Shown: positions 1 through 10,593, numbered from the stretch's first letter. The stretch: 64,000 bases of DNA from Williamsia sp. DF01-3 (GCF_023051145.1 NZ_JALKFS010000005.1:4357733-4421732), one strand, 5' to 3'. Numbers and translations: made by a program. The notes: generated from the letters alone by a model not told the origin.

Positions 1-678
1 GGGTGTCTCAGTCGCTCGTTTGGCGGGGATGTGCTTGTAGAAGAACTCCTCGAGGATCTTGCGTGAGCGGAGACCTTTCCACCACCGGGTACCGGGGACC
101 GGTTTGCGGATCACCGCCACGCCTGCCTGCACGGTCTCCAGGAAGGCCTTGTTGAGCCGGTCCGCCTCGGCTTTCGGCAGTTCCATACCCAGGAACACCT
201 CGAGGGCGACGTCGAGGGTCAGTGCCTTGAACTCGTGGAACAACAGCACCTTTCCCGTGGGGAATTGAGCGACCCGGTCACGGATGATCGGCTGCATCGC
301 GTCCATGTATCCGCGCAACACCTTGGCGTTGAACGCCTGCTGCAGGATGAGCCGGTGGTGACGGTGCTCGTCGAAGTCGAGCAGCATGACGCCCCGGTTG
401 AAGAACGGCCCGATGAGGTAGGTCCACGCCGGCCCGTTCGCGAAGGCCTTCTTCTTGTTCATCAGGATCTCGTCGCAGGCGTCTGGGCCCGAAGCGATGA
501 CGATCTTCTGCCCGAAGGCGTTGATACCCGAGACCCGCCCGTACTTGGCGTGGCGTTCATCCGACTGCTTGAACGGGTCGTGGCGCATGGCCAGGACCTC
601 CATGACGCCGTTACGCGTCGAGAATGGGACCTCTTTGAGGCCACTCCCGGAAGGGATCTGCGAGAACTTGGTGGGCAT
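1..678 (-). CDS. Cytochrome P450, N-terminal 226 residues (runs off window)
   Basis: Translating the minus strand gives a P450 N-terminal half. It starts MPTKFSQIPSGSG and contains the segment GVMLLDFDEHRHHR followed by QQAFNAKVLRGY, which matches the B'/C-helix region of bacterial P450s (the substrate-access and heme-propionate contact region). The ATG lies 7 nt after a clear GGAGG (686-690). The heme-Cys loop and I-helix fall outside the window, so the CYP family cannot be assigned. It lies downstream of the tuf terminator in its own transcription unit, with a possible promoter and operator in the 187-bp gap. Being a P450 is firm; the substrate is unknown. Confidence 0.85.
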   Translation of the reverse strand, partial: MPTKFSQIPSGSGLKEVPFSTRNGVMEVLAMRHDPFKQSDERHAKYGRVSGINAFGQKIVIASGPDACDEILMNKKKAFANGPAWTYLIGPFFNRGVMLLDFDEHRHHRLILQQAFNAKVLRGYMDAMQPIIRDRVAQFPTGKVLLFHEFKALTLDVALEVFLGMELPKAEADRLNKAFLETVQAGVAVIRKPVPGTRWWKGLRSRKILEEFFYKHIPAKRATETP

Positions 679-709
679 ACGTCGACCTCCGAAGAAACGA
701 ATTTCTATA

Positions 710-748
710 ACCGTATCTTTGGCGGAGTTACTTGTAAACCACGTCACA
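710..748 (-). promoter_or_regulatory. Candidate promoter and operator of the partial P450
   Basis: On the minus strand TTTACA (738-733) and TACGGT (715-710) are 17 nt apart, an acceptable -35/-10 pair. The -35 is the end of TGTGACGTGGTTTACA (748-733). That sequence matches the TGTGACGTGGGTCGCA site before the zinc alcohol dehydrogenase (62448-62463) at 13 of 16 positions. It is the weakest of four related sites in the window. Function is inferred only from similarity and placement. Confidence 0.35.
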
Positions 749-770
749 CATATCCATCGGACCCCTACAC

Positions 771-802
771 AAAAAACGCCCGACCCCAGATGGGGTCGGG
801 CG
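771..802 (-). terminator. Rho-independent terminator of the rpsL-rpsG-fusA-tuf operon
   Basis: A perfect 12-bp stem (777-788 with 791-802) closes a 2-nt loop. Read on the minus strand it is followed by six T residues (776-771). It lies about 65 nt past the tuf stop codon and before the P450 promoter, so it separates the two transcription units. Confidence 0.9.
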
Positions 803-865
803 CTTCCTGTTTGTTCTGTTATTGATACTTGTTGATCCTGACGCAGTCCGACGGAGTCGGAACCG

Positions 866-2056
866 TCACTTGTTGATCTTCGTGACGCGACCGGCACCGA
901 CGGTGCGGCCACCTTCACGGATCGCGAAGCGCAGGCCCTCATCCATGGCGACCGGCTGGATCAGCTTGACGGACATCTCGGTGTTGTCACCGGGCATGAC
1001 CATCTCGGTGCCCTCGGGCAGGGTCACAACGCCCGTCACGTCAGTTGTACGGAAGTAGAACTGGGGACGGTAGTTGTTGAAGAACGGGGTGTGCCGTCCG
1101 CCCTCGTCCTTGGACAGGATGTAGGCCTGTCCTTCGAACTCGGTGTGCGGGGTGGTGGTGCCCGGCTTGATGACAACCTGTCCACGCTCGACGTCTTCGC
1201 GCTTCAGACCACGCAGCAGCAGACCGGCGTTGTCGCCTGCCTGTGCCGAGTCGAGGAGCTTGTGGAACATCTCGATACCGGTGACGGTGGTCTTGGTGCT
1301 CTTCTCGCGGATGCCGACGATGTCGACTTCCTCGTTCACCTTGACCTCGCCACGCTCCACACGACCGGTGACGACGGTGCCACGACCGGTGATCGTGAAC
1401 ACGTCCTCCACAGGCATGAGGAAGGGCTTCTCGGTCTCACGAACCGGCTCCGGGATGCTCTCGTCGACAGCGTCCATGAGCTCTTCGACGGTCTTGACCC
1501 ACTCGGGGTCGCCTTCGAGCGCCTTCAGGGCCGAGACCTTGATGACCGGAGCGTCTTCGTCGAAGTCCTGTGCAGCGAGGAGCTCGCGCACCTCCATCTC
1601 GACCAGCTCGATGATCTCGTCGTCATCAACCATGTCGGCCTTGTTCAGCGCGACCAGGATGTAAGGCACGCCGACCTGACGCGCGAGCAGCACGTGCTCG
1701 CGGGTCTGCGGCATCGGGCCGTCGGTGGCGGCGACCACGAGGATGGCGCCGTCCATCTGGGCTGCACCGGTGATCATGTTCTTGATGTAGTCCGCGTGAC
1801 CAGGAGCATCGACGTGGGCGTAGTGACGCTTCTCCGTCTGGTACTCAACATGCGAGATGTTGATCGTGATACCACGAGCCTTCTCTTCCGGAGCCTTGTC
1901 GATCTGATCGAACGCAAAGCTCGCGTTGAGATCCGGGAACTTGTCGTGCAACACCTTGGTGATGGCCGCCGTCAGCGTGGTCTTGCCGTGGTCGACGTGA
2001 CCGATGGTGCCGATGTTCACGTGCGGCTTGGTCCGCTCGAACTTCGCCTTCGCCAC
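866..2056 (-). CDS. tuf: Translation elongation factor EF-Tu
   Basis: A 396-residue EF-Tu of the usual length, delivering aminoacyl-tRNA to the ribosome in a GTP-dependent way. The G1 loop GHVDHGKT is at residues 19-26, followed by RGITI (switch I), DAPGH (G3; Pro replaces the more general Xaa of DxxG) and NKAD (G4). Domains 2 and 3 follow and the chain ends [11 protein letters not shown]. The start is GTG, chosen because AGGAGG is well spaced upstream and the N-terminus [12 protein letters not shown] is the conserved one. It is the last gene of the operon, 157 nt after fusA, with a terminator after it. Confidence 0.98.
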   Translation of the reverse strand: MAKAKFERTKPHVNIGTIGHVDHGKTTLTAAITKVLHDKFPDLNASFAFDQIDKAPEEKARGITINISHVEYQTEKRHYAHVDAPGHADYIKNMITGAAQMDGAILVVAATDGPMPQTREHVLLARQVGVPYILVALNKADMVDDDEIIELVEMEVRELLAAQDFDEDAPVIKVSALKALEGDPEWVKTVEELMDAVDESIPEPVRETEKPFLMPVEDVFTITGRGTVVTGRVERGEVKVNEEVDIVGIREKSTKTTVTGIEMFHKLLDSAQAGDNAGLLLRGLKREDVERGQVVIKPGTTTPHTEFEGQAYILSKDEGGRHTPFFNNYRPQFYFRTTDVTGVVTLPEGTEMVMPGDNTEMSVKLIQPVAMDEGLRFAIREGGRTVGAGRVTKINK

Positions 2057-2213
2057 TTGATTGTCCTCCTGGACTTGTTGTCGTGAACCGGAATCTTCCG
2101 GGTTTCACTGGGTGTTTAGTTCTTGCGCGGCAAGGGGCTCACGCCCCCCGCCGGCAAGCGATTCTTATCTGCTGTGCGCCGGTGGCGCTATCGCCGAGGC
2201 GACGGGAGAGTAA

Positions 2214-4319
2214 TCACTCACCCGTTGCTTTGGCAATGATCTCCTTCGACACGTTCGCCGGTACTTCAGCGTACGAGTCGAACACCATGGAGTAGTTCGC
2301 CCGGCCCTGGGTCTTCGACCGGAGGTCTCCGATGTAGCCGAACATCTCCGACAGCGGAACCAGTGCCTTGACGACACGGGCGCCACTGCGCTCTTCCATG
2401 GCCTGGATTTGACCACGGCGTGAGTTGAGGTCGCCGATCACGTCACCCATGTAATCCTCGGGCGTCGTGACCTCTACGGCCATCAACGGTTCCAGGATCA
2501 CCGGGCCGGCCATCCTGGCTGCTTCTTTCATCGCAGCCGATCCGGCGATCTTGAACGCCATCTCCGACGAGTCGACGTCATGGTAGGCGCCGTCGAGCAG
2601 AGTGAACTTCAAGTTGACCAGCGGGTAGCCCGCGAGCACGCCGTACTGCATCGCGTCCTGGGCGCCGGCATCCACTGAGGGGATGTACTCACGCGGGACG
2701 CGACCACCGGTCACGGCATTGACGAACTCGTAGGTGGCGCCGTCTTCGGCATCCACCAACGGCTCCAGCTTGACGATGACCTTTGCGAACTGGCCACTGC
2801 CACCGGTCTGCTTCTTGTGGGTGTAGTCGTGCTTCTCGACCGTCTTGCGGATGGTCTCTCGGTAGGCCACCTGGGGCTTACCGACGTTGGCCTCGACCTT
2901 GAACTCGCGCTTCATGCGGTCGACCAGGATGTCGAGGTGGAGCTCGCCCATGCCGCCGATGACGGTCTGGCCGGTCTCGTCGTCCAGCTTGACCGAGAAC
3001 GTGGGGTCCTCTTCCGCCAGCTTCTGGATGGCGACACCCAGCTTTTCCTGGTCGGACTTGGTCTTCGGCTCGATCGAGACGTTGATGACCGGGTCCGGGA
3101 AGCTCATCGATTCCAGGACGATCGGTGCATTCGAGTCGCACAAGGTGTCACCGGTGGTGGTGTCCTTGAGGCCGATCATCGCGTAGATGTGGCCTGCCGT
3201 GGCATCCTCGACCGGCATTTCCTTGTTGGCGTGCATCTGGAACAGCTTGCCGATGCGCTCTTTCTTGCCCTTGGTGGCATTGAGCACGCCGGTGCCTGCC
3301 GTGATGTGTCCGGAGTACACACGCACGAACGTCAGCTTGCCGAAGAACGGGTGCGAGGCGATCTTGAATGCCAGCGCCGCGAACGGCTCGTCGGACGACG
3401 GCTTGCGCGACAGGATCTCTTCTTCGTTGCCGACCGCGTGACCTTCCACAGAGGGAACGTCGAGCGGGCTGGGCAGGTAGTCGATGACCGCGTCGAGCAT
3501 GGGCTGCACGCCCTTGTTCTTGAACGCCGAGCCACACAGCACCGGGTACAGCTCACGGGTGACGGTGAGCTTGCGGATGGCCGCCTTGACCTCGGCGATG
3601 CTGAGCTCTTCGCCACCGAAGTACTTCTCGAGCAGAGCTTCGTCGGTCTCGGCGACCGTCTCCATCAGCTTCTCGCGGTACTCCTTGGCCTTCTCCAGCA
3701 GATCGGCCGGGATCTCCTCGATGGTCGGCTCGGCACCGGTCGGCACGACGCCGCGCCAGGTGATCGCCTTCATCTCGATGAGGTCCACGACACCGTCGAA
3801 GTCGTCCTCGGCACCGATCGGCAGCTGGAGAACCAGCGGCTTGGCACCGAGACGCTCTTCGATGGTGCGCACCGTGAAGTAGAAGTCGGCGCCCAGCTTG
3901 TCCATCTTGTTGACGAAGCAGATACGGGGGACTTCGTACTTCTCGGCCTGCCGCCAGACCTGCTCGGACTGCGGCTCCACGCCTTCTTTACCGTCAAACA
4001 CCGCTACCGCACCGTCGAGCACACGCAGGCTTCGCTCCACCTCGACGGTGAAGTCGACGTGCCCGGGGGTGTCGATGATGTTGATCTGGTTCTTGTTCCA
4101 GAAACAGGTCACCGCAGCGGAGGTGATAGTGATACCCCGCTCCTTCTCCTGCTCCATCCAGTCGGTCGTCGAGGCGCCGTCGTGCGTCTCGCCGATCTTG
4201 TAGTTGACGCCGGTGTAGAAGAGGATTCGCTCGGTGGTGGTGGTCTTGCCGGCATCGATGTGAGCCATGATGCCGATGTTGCGAACCTTGTTGAGGTCGC
4301 TGAGCACTTCCTGTGCCAC
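2214..4319 (-). CDS. fusA: Translation elongation factor EF-G
   Basis: A 701-residue EF-G, the GTPase that drives ribosomal translocation and, with RRF, ribosome recycling. The P-loop AHIDAGKTT is at residues 19-27, followed by RGITI, DTPGH and NKMD. Domains II to V follow at full length (for example [10 protein letters not shown] in domain III and QGRANYSM near the C-terminus). The start is GTG. It lies 68 nt after rpsG in the classical str-type operon. Residue-level fusidic-acid resistance changes were not assessed. Confidence 0.98.
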   Translation of the reverse strand: MAQEVLSDLNKVRNIGIMAHIDAGKTTTTERILFYTGVNYKIGETHDGASTTDWMEQEKERGITITSAAVTCFWNKNQINIIDTPGHVDFTVEVERSLRVLDGAVAVFDGKEGVEPQSEQVWRQAEKYEVPRICFVNKMDKLGADFYFTVRTIEERLGAKPLVLQLPIGAEDDFDGVVDLIEMKAITWRGVVPTGAEPTIEEIPADLLEKAKEYREKLMETVAETDEALLEKYFGGEELSIAEVKAAIRKLTVTRELYPVLCGSAFKNKGVQPMLDAVIDYLPSPLDVPSVEGHAVGNEEEILSRKPSSDEPFAALAFKIASHPFFGKLTFVRVYSGHITAGTGVLNATKGKKERIGKLFQMHANKEMPVEDATAGHIYAMIGLKDTTTGDTLCDSNAPIVLESMSFPDPVINVSIEPKTKSDQEKLGVAIQKLAEEDPTFSVKLDDETGQTVIGGMGELHLDILVDRMKREFKVEANVGKPQVAYRETIRKTVEKHDYTHKKQTGGSGQFAKVIVKLEPLVDAEDGATYEFVNAVTGGRVPREYIPSVDAGAQDAMQYGVLAGYPLVNLKFTLLDGAYHDVDSSEMAFKIAGSAAMKEAARMAGPVILEPLMAVEVTTPEDYMGDVIGDLNSRRGQIQAMEERSGARVVKALVPLSEMFGYIGDLRSKTQGRANYSMVFDSYAEVPANVSKEIIAKATGE

Positions 4320-4387
4320 TTAATTCCTCACTCTGTATTGCCTGAAAGTTGTTGTAGCCGCCGGCCTGGAGGGCCGGCGGCCCCTTG

Positions 4388-4858
4388 TCACCAGCGGTAG
4401 TGCGCGAACGCCCGGTTGGCCTCGGCCATCTTGTGGGTGTCCTCGCGGCGCTTGACTGCCGCGCCGAGACCGTTGCTGGCGTCGAGCAGCTCGTTGGCGA
4501 GACGCTCGACCATCGTCTTCTCGCGACGCTGGCGACTGAAGGTCACCAGCCAACGCAGCGCGAGGGTGTTGGCACGGCCCGGCTTGACCTCGATGGGCAC
4601 CTGGTAGGTGGCGCCACCGACGCGACGGCTCTTGACCTCGAGGGCCGGACGGACGTTGTCCAGCGCGCGCTTGAGGGTGACGACCGGATCGGTGCCGGTC
4701 TTCTCGCGAGCCTGTTCCAGGGCCTGGTACACGATCCGCTCGGCGGTCGACTTCTTGCCGTCCAGCAGGATCTTGTTGACCAGCTGGGTCACGACGGGGC
4801 TGCCGTAGACCGGGTCGTTGATCAGGGGGCGCTTGGGTGCGGGTCCTTTACGTGGCAT
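4388..4858 (-). CDS. rpsG: 30S ribosomal protein S7
   Basis: A 156-residue S7 starting [20 protein letters not shown], the standard bacterial length. It nucleates assembly of the 30S head by binding the 3' major domain of 16S rRNA. The ATG overlaps the rpsL stop codon as ATGA, so translation is probably coupled. In other bacteria S7 represses its own operon by binding the intercistronic mRNA; with a 1-nt overlap here that mode is not evident. Confidence 0.98.
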   Translation of the reverse strand: MPRKGPAPKRPLINDPVYGSPVVTQLVNKILLDGKKSTAERIVYQALEQAREKTGTDPVVTLKRALDNVRPALEVKSRRVGGATYQVPIEVKPGRANTLALRWLVTFSRQRREKTMVERLANELLDASNGLGAAVKRREDTHKMAEANRAFAHYRW

Positions 4859-5232
4859 CAGCCCTTCTCCTTCTTCGCGCCGTACTTGCTGCGACCCTGC
4901 TTGCGAGCCTTGACACCCTGGGTGTCGAGCGAGCCGCGGATGACCTTGTAACGCACACCCGGGAGGTCCTTCACACGACCACCGCGAACGAGCACCATCG
5001 AGTGCTCCTGCAGGTTGTGGCCTTCACCGGGGATGTATGCGGTCACCTCGACCGAGCTGGTGAGACGAACACGAGCCACCTTCCGGAGCGCCGAGTTGGG
5101 CTTCTTCGGGGTGGTTGTGTAGACGCGAGTGCACACGCCGCGTCGCTGCGGGCTGCCCTTCAGCGCTGCCGTCTTCTGCTTGGCAGGCTTGTCATGGCGG
5201 CCCTTGCGGACCAGCTGGTTGATAGTTGGCAC
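4858..5232 (-). CDS. rpsL: 30S ribosomal protein S12
   Basis: A 124-residue S12, the decoding-centre protein. The GTG start is set by the conserved [13 protein letters not shown]-terminus and an AAGGAAG upstream; the longer in-frame extension upstream looks non-coding. Lys43 (TTTPKKPNS) and Lys88 (GGRVKDLPG) are both wild type, so neither classical streptomycin-resistance position is mutated. First gene of the operon, overlapping rpsG by ATGA. Confidence 0.98.
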   Translation of the reverse strand: MPTINQLVRKGRHDKPAKQKTAALKGSPQRRGVCTRVYTTTPKKPNSALRKVARVRLTSSVEVTAYIPGEGHNLQEHSMVLVRGGRVKDLPGVRYKVIRGSLDTQGVKARKQGRSKYGAKKEKG

Positions 5233-5466
5233 TGAGAGTTCTTCCTTTGTTTGGCGTTCTTCGTCTCTGCTGCGGTTTCTGCTCCGGGCAAGTCCGATGT
5301 GATCGGTTCTTCCGCAGTACGCCCCACCGAGGCAAAAGCCCTGGTCAGGTGTGGCCTTCCCTACCCCTTGGTCGGGCGTGTCGAAATTGCCCGACGCGGC
5401 AGTTGAAGGCACGCAGATGGACCCGGCCGATCTAGAAATATGGCGGAGGCCGGGCACCAGCGGTCA

Positions 5467-5495
5467 ACTCTACCGACCGTGCGACCGCAGGTCAA
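5467..5495 (-). promoter_or_regulatory. Promoter of the rpsL operon
   Basis: On the minus strand TTGACC (5495-5490) and TAGAGT (5472-5467) are exactly 17 nt apart, a near-consensus housekeeping promoter. Transcription would start near 5460, giving a leader of about 228 nt before the rpsL GTG. No other gene was recognised in the 328-bp gap between rpsL and the SulP gene, and no clear riboswitch or attenuator was seen in the leader by eye. Confidence 0.65.
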
Positions 5496-5560
5496 AATCG
5501 TCCAGGACCGCCGCCGAGCGGAGCGATCCCGCAGGTTGTCGGCTGTTCGTGCGCAACCGC

Positions 5561-7342
5561 TCAACGGCCCTCGCGACCCCTGAACGCGTCCACCGCCGCC
5601 TCGATCGTGGGATGGAAACGGTCGGGGCCGAATCTGTCTCCCAGACCGAAACGGATGAGCCTGTCTTTCATGGGCCCCTTCATCTCCGCGAAGACCAGAC
5701 GGATGCCCTTGCTCGCCAGATAGGTGTCGAGGTCGATGAGTTCGTCGACCGCGGTGGTGTCGATGCCGGTCACCGGTTCGGCCGCCACGATCACCCAGTC
5801 GACCCGCTCGTGGGCCGCCGCGACCACCGACCGGACGTAGTCGTCGAAGATGCCGCCGTTCGCGAAGAACAGCGGTGCATCGAAGCGGACCAAGACAAGA
5901 CCCGGGATGCGGCGACCGCCCGGGTGGCGCGCGATGTCGTGGAAGCCGGGGCGATCGGCGACCTGGACGAGCTCGGTGCGGTAGGGCTGCCAGGCCCGCG
6001 CGACCACGGCAACAAAGGACAGGCCGATCGCGACCAGGACACCCTCGAGCACCCCGACCAGCGCGACGCCCACGAAGGCCGCGACCGCGAGAGCGAACTC
6101 GATCCTGCTCATCCGGAACATCCGGACCATGCCGCTCACGTCGACCAGAGCGGTGGCGGCCACGATCACCACGGCGGCGAGCGTGGCGTCGGGGAGGTAT
6201 GCGGTGACGCCCGGAGCCGCGAGCACGAAGCCCAGGACGGCGAGGGCCCCGACGACTCCGGCGAGTTGAGTCTTGGCCCCGGCCTGCTCGGCCACGGGGG
6301 TGCGTGACCCACTCGCCGAGATCGGGAAGCCGCTGAAGAGGCCGCCGGCGATATTGGCCACGCCGATTGCCTTCATCTCCGTGCTCCCGTTCACCTCTTC
6401 GCCGTGGCGGGCCGCGAACGTGCGAGAGAGGACACCGGTGTCGGCGAAAGCGATCAACGCGATGCCGGCCGCGGGCCCGACGAGTTCGACCACGTCCGAC
6501 CAGTCGACTCCCCCGAACGACGGCAACGGCATGCCGTCGGGCAACGCGCCGACCATCCCGACGTCATCGGTGAGACCCAGGGCCGCTGAGACGATGATCG
6601 CTGCCACAACGGCCACGAGAACCCCTGGCACGCGGGGCATCCAGAGCCGGAAGGCGACGATGATCGCCAGTGAGCCGAAACCGATTGTGGCGGTGGCGAG
6701 GTCGATGCCGCCGCTGAGTGCGGCGTGCGCGGTCTCCCATCCCTGCTCGATCAGGTTGTCGGCATCGATGGAGAAGCCGAGCAGTTTCGGCAACTGGCCG
6801 ACGACCACGATGAGCGCGATCGCGTTCAGATATCCGAGCCGGATCGGTTTCGACAGCAGGTCGGTGACAAACCCCAGCCTCAGGAACCCGGCGACGAGCA
6901 AGATGAGACCGACGAGGACAGCGAGAATTCCGGCGAGGGCGAGCGCGGTCTCCGGGTCGCCGGTCACCGCCAATGGCGCCACCGCCGCGGCGATCAGGGG
7001 CGCAAGCGACGAATCCGGCCCGAGGACAAGGATTTTCGACGGACCCACCACCGCATACGCCAGGAGCGGGACGATGGTGGCATACAGGCCGGCGTACGCG
7101 GGCAACCCTGCCGCCTCTGCGTAACCCATCCCGGCCGGGATGAGCAGCGCGGTCAAGACCAGGCCCGCGGTGATGTCGGGACGCAGCCACTCCCGGCGAT
7201 ACTGCCGCGCGGTGGCGACCCCGGGCAAGCGGGCGAATACATCCGTCAAGGCGGTTCCCACGACTCCATCTCGGGCCGGTGCTGCAGACCAGTTCTCGGT
7301 TCCGGCGAGTCTATTCGCCTGCGCCGGCCCCTGATCGGTCAA
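5561..7342 (-). CDS. SulP family anion transporter with C-terminal STAS domain
   Basis: A 593-residue SLC26/SulP transporter. About residues 40-430 form the membrane domain with the SulP signature near the first helices (LIPAGMGYAEAAGLPAYAGLY) and many hydrophobic helices. A cytoplasmic STAS domain follows (about residues 460-590: LVLVRFDAPLFFANGGIFDD, then AAEPVTGIDTTAVDEL). The family carries sulfate, bicarbonate or dicarboxylates; the substrate cannot be read from the sequence. The start taken is TTG (7342); a GTG at codon 28 is possible. It diverges from the SGNH hydrolase with only 46 nt between starts. Confidence 0.9.
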   Translation of the reverse strand: MTDQGPAQANRLAGTENWSAAPARDGVVGTALTDVFARLPGVATARQYRREWLRPDITAGLVLTALLIPAGMGYAEAAGLPAYAGLYATIVPLLAYAVVGPSKILVLGPDSSLAPLIAAAVAPLAVTGDPETALALAGILAVLVGLILLVAGFLRLGFVTDLLSKPIRLGYLNAIALIVVVGQLPKLLGFSIDADNLIEQGWETAHAALSGGIDLATATIGFGSLAIIVAFRLWMPRVPGVLVAVVAAIIVSAALGLTDDVGMVGALPDGMPLPSFGGVDWSDVVELVGPAAGIALIAFADTGVLSRTFAARHGEEVNGSTEMKAIGVANIAGGLFSGFPISASGSRTPVAEQAGAKTQLAGVVGALAVLGFVLAAPGVTAYLPDATLAAVVIVAATALVDVSGMVRMFRMSRIEFALAVAAFVGVALVGVLEGVLVAIGLSFVAVVARAWQPYRTELVQVADRPGFHDIARHPGGRRIPGLVLVRFDAPLFFANGGIFDDYVRSVVAAAHERVDWVIVAAEPVTGIDTTAVDELIDLDTYLASKGIRLVFAEMKGPMKDRLIRFGLGDRFGPDRFHPTIEAAVDAFRGREGR

Positions 7343-7388
7343 CGCTGTTCGTCGCCCGCCTGCCGACGCCCGGCCTTACTGTTAGCAA

Positions 7389-8849
7389 ATGTCACCATTT
7401 GAGCGGGCGCTGTCGCCGATGACGCGCACCGCACGACGCTGCTCCGGCCCGTTCCTCGTTGCTCTCACCGTCGGTGCGGGCTTGGTCGTCGCCCCGTCCG
7501 GCCCGGCGGCAGCGGCGCCCACACCGATCGTCTGCCCGGCTTCCGGTCCGTGGGTGGGGGCCTGGAGCGCGCCGGCAAGCGATGGGGCACTGTCCCCGGA
7601 TGGGCCTCCGAGTCCCTACTTCCCGCCAGTCGACCCCAGTCTCGTGCCCAATCCCGAGGTCGACAATTCGACGGTCCGGTCTGTCATCGTGCCGACGCGC
7701 GCCGGCGAGGTTCTCCGCGTGGACCTGTCGAACGAGTACGGCGAGGCGCCGGTGACATTCACATCGGTGAGTGTGGGGAAACAGGCCACCGGCGCAGGCG
7801 TGTCCGATCCCGTGCCGCTCTTGTTCGGTGGACAGCCGACGGTGACGGTGCCTGCCGGAGGCGAGGTGGTCAGTGACCCCATGCCGTACGCGTTCCAGGC
7901 TTTCGAAGCACTGTCGATCAGTACCTTCACCCCTGACGACGTGGCGTCGGCAACCCGGCACTGGGTGGCGCGTCAGCGCTCGTACCTCACGGCCACCGGA
8001 GCCGGCGACAAGACACTCGACACCAGTGGCGCCGCGTTCGGCACCACCACGACGTCGCGGCTCTTCGTGACCGGGATGGACACACTGGCCCCCGGAACGG
8101 GAGCGGTTGTCACACTAGGGGATTCCCTGACCGATGGCTATCAGACGGGCGCACCCAACCCGACCGGCCCGTCTCCCGAACTGCCTGCCGGCCTCGACGA
8201 GAACGTCCGATGGCCCGACCGCCTGGCCCGCCGGATCAACGAGCAGGGACTTCCGCTGACGGTTGTCAACGCCGGGATATCGGGCAACAGGGTTGGTTTC
8301 GATGCGGCCGAGGGGCAGTCAGGACTCATCAACACCTCTCGTGGGGATTCGGCATTGACTCGACTGGACCGAGACGTGCTGTCGGTTCCCAACGTGCGCA
8401 CCGTTGTCCTGTTCGAAGGCATCAACGATCTGGGCCAGGCTCCCGGTGTGACCGTCGATCAGCTGACGCAGAACTATCAGACGATCATCGACACGCTGCA
8501 CCAGCGCGGAATCCGCGTCCTGCAGGGCACCATCACCCCTGCCGGGGGCCATACCGGGCAGGGCAATTACGGCACGAGTGCAACCAACGATCTGCGCAAC
8601 CAGGTCAACGAGTGGATCCGCACCAGCAGTCCCGCGGACGGTGTCGTGGACTTCGACAACGCCGTCGCCGACCCGGCGAACCCTTCTGTTCTCCTTCCTG
8701 CCTACGACGACGGCGATCATCTCCACCTCAGCGCCCCCGGCTACCAGAAGTTGGCCGACACTGTCGCATTGGGTCAGCTGGCCGACAACTGTGGATCAGG
8801 ATCGTCCGGTTCTTCTGATTCGGCCTGGGGTTCGGTGGCATGGTCCTGA
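7389..8849 (+). CDS. Secreted SGNH/GDSL-family hydrolase
   Basis: A 486-residue esterase/lipase-type protein. A signal peptide is visible: MTRTARRC, a hydrophobic core, then an Ala-rich cleavage region ending near AAAAP. The true start may be the internal ATG at 7419, which gives a shorter n-region. SGNH blocks are present in order: GDSLTDG (nucleophile Ser), NAGISGNR, GIND, and the C-terminal GDHLHLSAPGY carrying the catalytic Asp-His. The unusually long N-terminal part (about 200 residues before GDSL) is beta-rich looking. An extracellular or periplasmic ester hydrolase is likely; the substrate is unknown. Confidence 0.88.
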   Translation: MSPFERALSPMTRTARRCSGPFLVALTVGAGLVVAPSGPAAAAPTPIVCPASGPWVGAWSAPASDGALSPDGPPSPYFPPVDPSLVPNPEVDNSTVRSVIVPTRAGEVLRVDLSNEYGEAPVTFTSVSVGKQATGAGVSDPVPLLFGGQPTVTVPAGGEVVSDPMPYAFQAFEALSISTFTPDDVASATRHWVARQRSYLTATGAGDKTLDTSGAAFGTTTTSRLFVTGMDTLAPGTGAVVTLGDSLTDGYQTGAPNPTGPSPELPAGLDENVRWPDRLARRINEQGLPLTVVNAGISGNRVGFDAAEGQSGLINTSRGDSALTRLDRDVLSVPNVRTVVLFEGINDLGQAPGVTVDQLTQNYQTIIDTLHQRGIRVLQGTITPAGGHTGQGNYGTSATNDLRNQVNEWIRTSSPADGVVDFDNAVADPANPSVLLPAYDDGDHLHLSAPGYQKLADTVALGQLADNCGSGSSGSSDSAWGSVAWS

Positions 8850-8943
8850 GCTACCGGCGATCGATGCCACAGGGACATCGACCGTCGGGGCGCCCGATTC
8901 CGCAGTGCTCTCGCCTACCGCGGGGGTAGCGTCGCGGGTGCAG

Positions 8944-10593
8944 ATGAACAGCCGATCGCACACCCAGCCGAATCGCCCCGACATCGCCCAGTCGTGGCAG
9001 CGATCGCTGCTGGGTGGGTTGAAGCCAGGCGATTCGCCGGACGTGCGGCCTGTGGACATCTCATCGACCGAGCACCCGTTGCTGCGCGCCGCCGGACCGG
9101 TCATCGACGCCATCGCACATCAATTGGCCGAGTCCAACACGGCTCTGCTGCTGGTGGATTCCGACGCCCGGCTCGTGTCCCGCACGTTCGGTGGGGTCCA
9201 GGTCGAGCAGGCACTGGAATCGGTGGGCGCGGTCTACGGCGCCGAGTTCAGCGAGGACACGATGGGCACCACCGCGCTCGGTACCCCGCTCGAGATCCGG
9301 GACGGCATCGTCATCAATGCCGCCGAACACTTCCTCGAGCAGTTCCGCACCATCAGTTGTTATGGGCGGCCCATCCTCCATCCCGTCTCTCGTCGGCTGG
9401 AGGGGATCGTCTGCATGAGCAACCTCGAACCGACCGTCAATCCGCTGTTCGCGCCATTCGTCGACCGGATCGCGGGCGATATCGAGCAGCGTCTCCTCGA
9501 GGGGTCGAGGGCGCGGCAGACGGCGGTGGTGGAGGCGTTTCAGCGTGTCGCGCCCCGGCGCGATGTTGCCGTCGTCGCGGTCGGTGACGATCTGTTGCTG
9601 ACCAATGCCCTTGCCGCCGACATCCTCGCCTCCGCGGATTTCGGAACCCTTCGCGCACTGGCCGCCGATCTGGGTGCAGACGAGCGCCGAACGCAACTCG
9701 CACTGGTGTCGGGCAACGTCGTGGAGGTCGTCGGTCGGCGGGTGTCCGGCAGCGCCGGCGGCGCGCTTTTCCGGGTGCGGCCTCTCGATCTGCCCCACGT
9801 GCCGATTGCCCGCAAGCCGCGCTCGCAGACCGGCGCGGGCTTGCGGACAGACCGACCTCGCAGCGTGTGGGAGAACACTGCCATCACCGGGGAACCGGGT
9901 AGTGGACGGACCAGCACCGCGGCTGAACTGCTCGGCGATCGACCGGTCCGTGCCGTAGACGCCGCGGCCCTGGTGACCGGCTCGGGCGGTGGCGGACTGA
10001 TCGGCCATCTCACCGGCACCGACGAGTCCACCCTGCTCATCGAGAACGTGCATCTGCTTGATCCGCTGAGCCTGTCCGCGCTCAGGACGGCGGTGCTCGA
10101 GGGGACCCCACCCGTTGTACTGACCGCTCCCCCGCTGCCCGAGTCACCTGGTCCGGTCGCCGCCCTCATCGCTCTGTGTCCGCGCCGGATAGATCTGGCG
10201 CCACTGCGCCATCGCACGATCGACCTGCCGGCTCTGGCGGGAAACGTGTTGTCGCGCATCGCCCCTCGCGCCGTGCTCGGTGCGGCAGCCGGAGAGGCGC
10301 TGCTCTCGTCCGACTGGCCGGGCAACCTGACCGAACTCACGATGGTTCTGCGAACCGCGGCCGACAACGCCGCCCGCCGCGCGGATCGGGTGATCACGGT
10401 TGCCGACCTGCCCGCGCACCATCAGACCACCACGCGCGCGCACCGGCTGTCCGGACGCGACCGGGCCGAACGTCAGGCGATCGTCGAGGCCATGCAGGCC
10501 AGCGAGGGCAACAAGGTCCACGCGGCCAAGATGCTCGGCATCAGCCGCAGCACTCTGTACACCCGGCTTCGCGCACTCGACATCGATCACTGA
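8944..10593 (+). CDS. GAF/AAA/Fis-type transcriptional regulator (AcoR-like)
   Basis: A 549-residue regulator. The N-terminal half is GAF/sensor-like (ESNTALLLVDSDARLV, then GTTALGTPLEIRDGIVIN and GRPILHPVSRRLEGIV). Next comes a reduced AAA+ domain with a P-loop GEPGSGRTS and LLIENVHLLD as Walker B. The C-terminus is a Fis-type HTH (NKVHAAKMLGISRSTLYTRLRAL). The GAFTGA loop needed to contact sigma-54 is absent, as expected in a phylum without sigma-54. Relatives control alcohol, acetoin and alkane oxidation genes, which fits the ald-adh pair downstream. ATG at 8944 or GTG at 8938 could be the start. Ligand unknown. Confidence 0.82.
   Translation: MNSRSHTQPNRPDIAQSWQRSLLGGLKPGDSPDVRPVDISSTEHPLLRAAGPVIDAIAHQLAESNTALLLVDSDARLVSRTFGGVQVEQALESVGAVYGAEFSEDTMGTTALGTPLEIRDGIVINAAEHFLEQFRTISCYGRPILHPVSRRLEGIVCMSNLEPTVNPLFAPFVDRIAGDIEQRLLEGSRARQTAVVEAFQRVAPRRDVAVVAVGDDLLLTNALAADILASADFGTLRALAADLGADERRTQLALVSGNVVEVVGRRVSGSAGGALFRVRPLDLPHVPIARKPRSQTGAGLRTDRPRSVWENTAITGEPGSGRTSTAAELLGDRPVRAVDAAALVTGSGGGGLIGHLTGTDESTLLIENVHLLDPLSLSALRTAVLEGTPPVVLTAPPLPESPGPVAALIALCPRRIDLAPLRHRTIDLPALAGNVLSRIAPRAVLGAAAGEALLSSDWPGNLTELTMVLRTAADNAARRADRVITVADLPAHHQTTTRAHRLSGRDRAERQAIVEAMQASEGNKVHAAKMLGISRSTLYTRLRALDIDH

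Noticed and set aside
2817-4400. Long plus-strand reading frame opposite fusA
   Set aside because: Shadow of GC-rich codon usage. The antisense product has no family features and fusA is certain.
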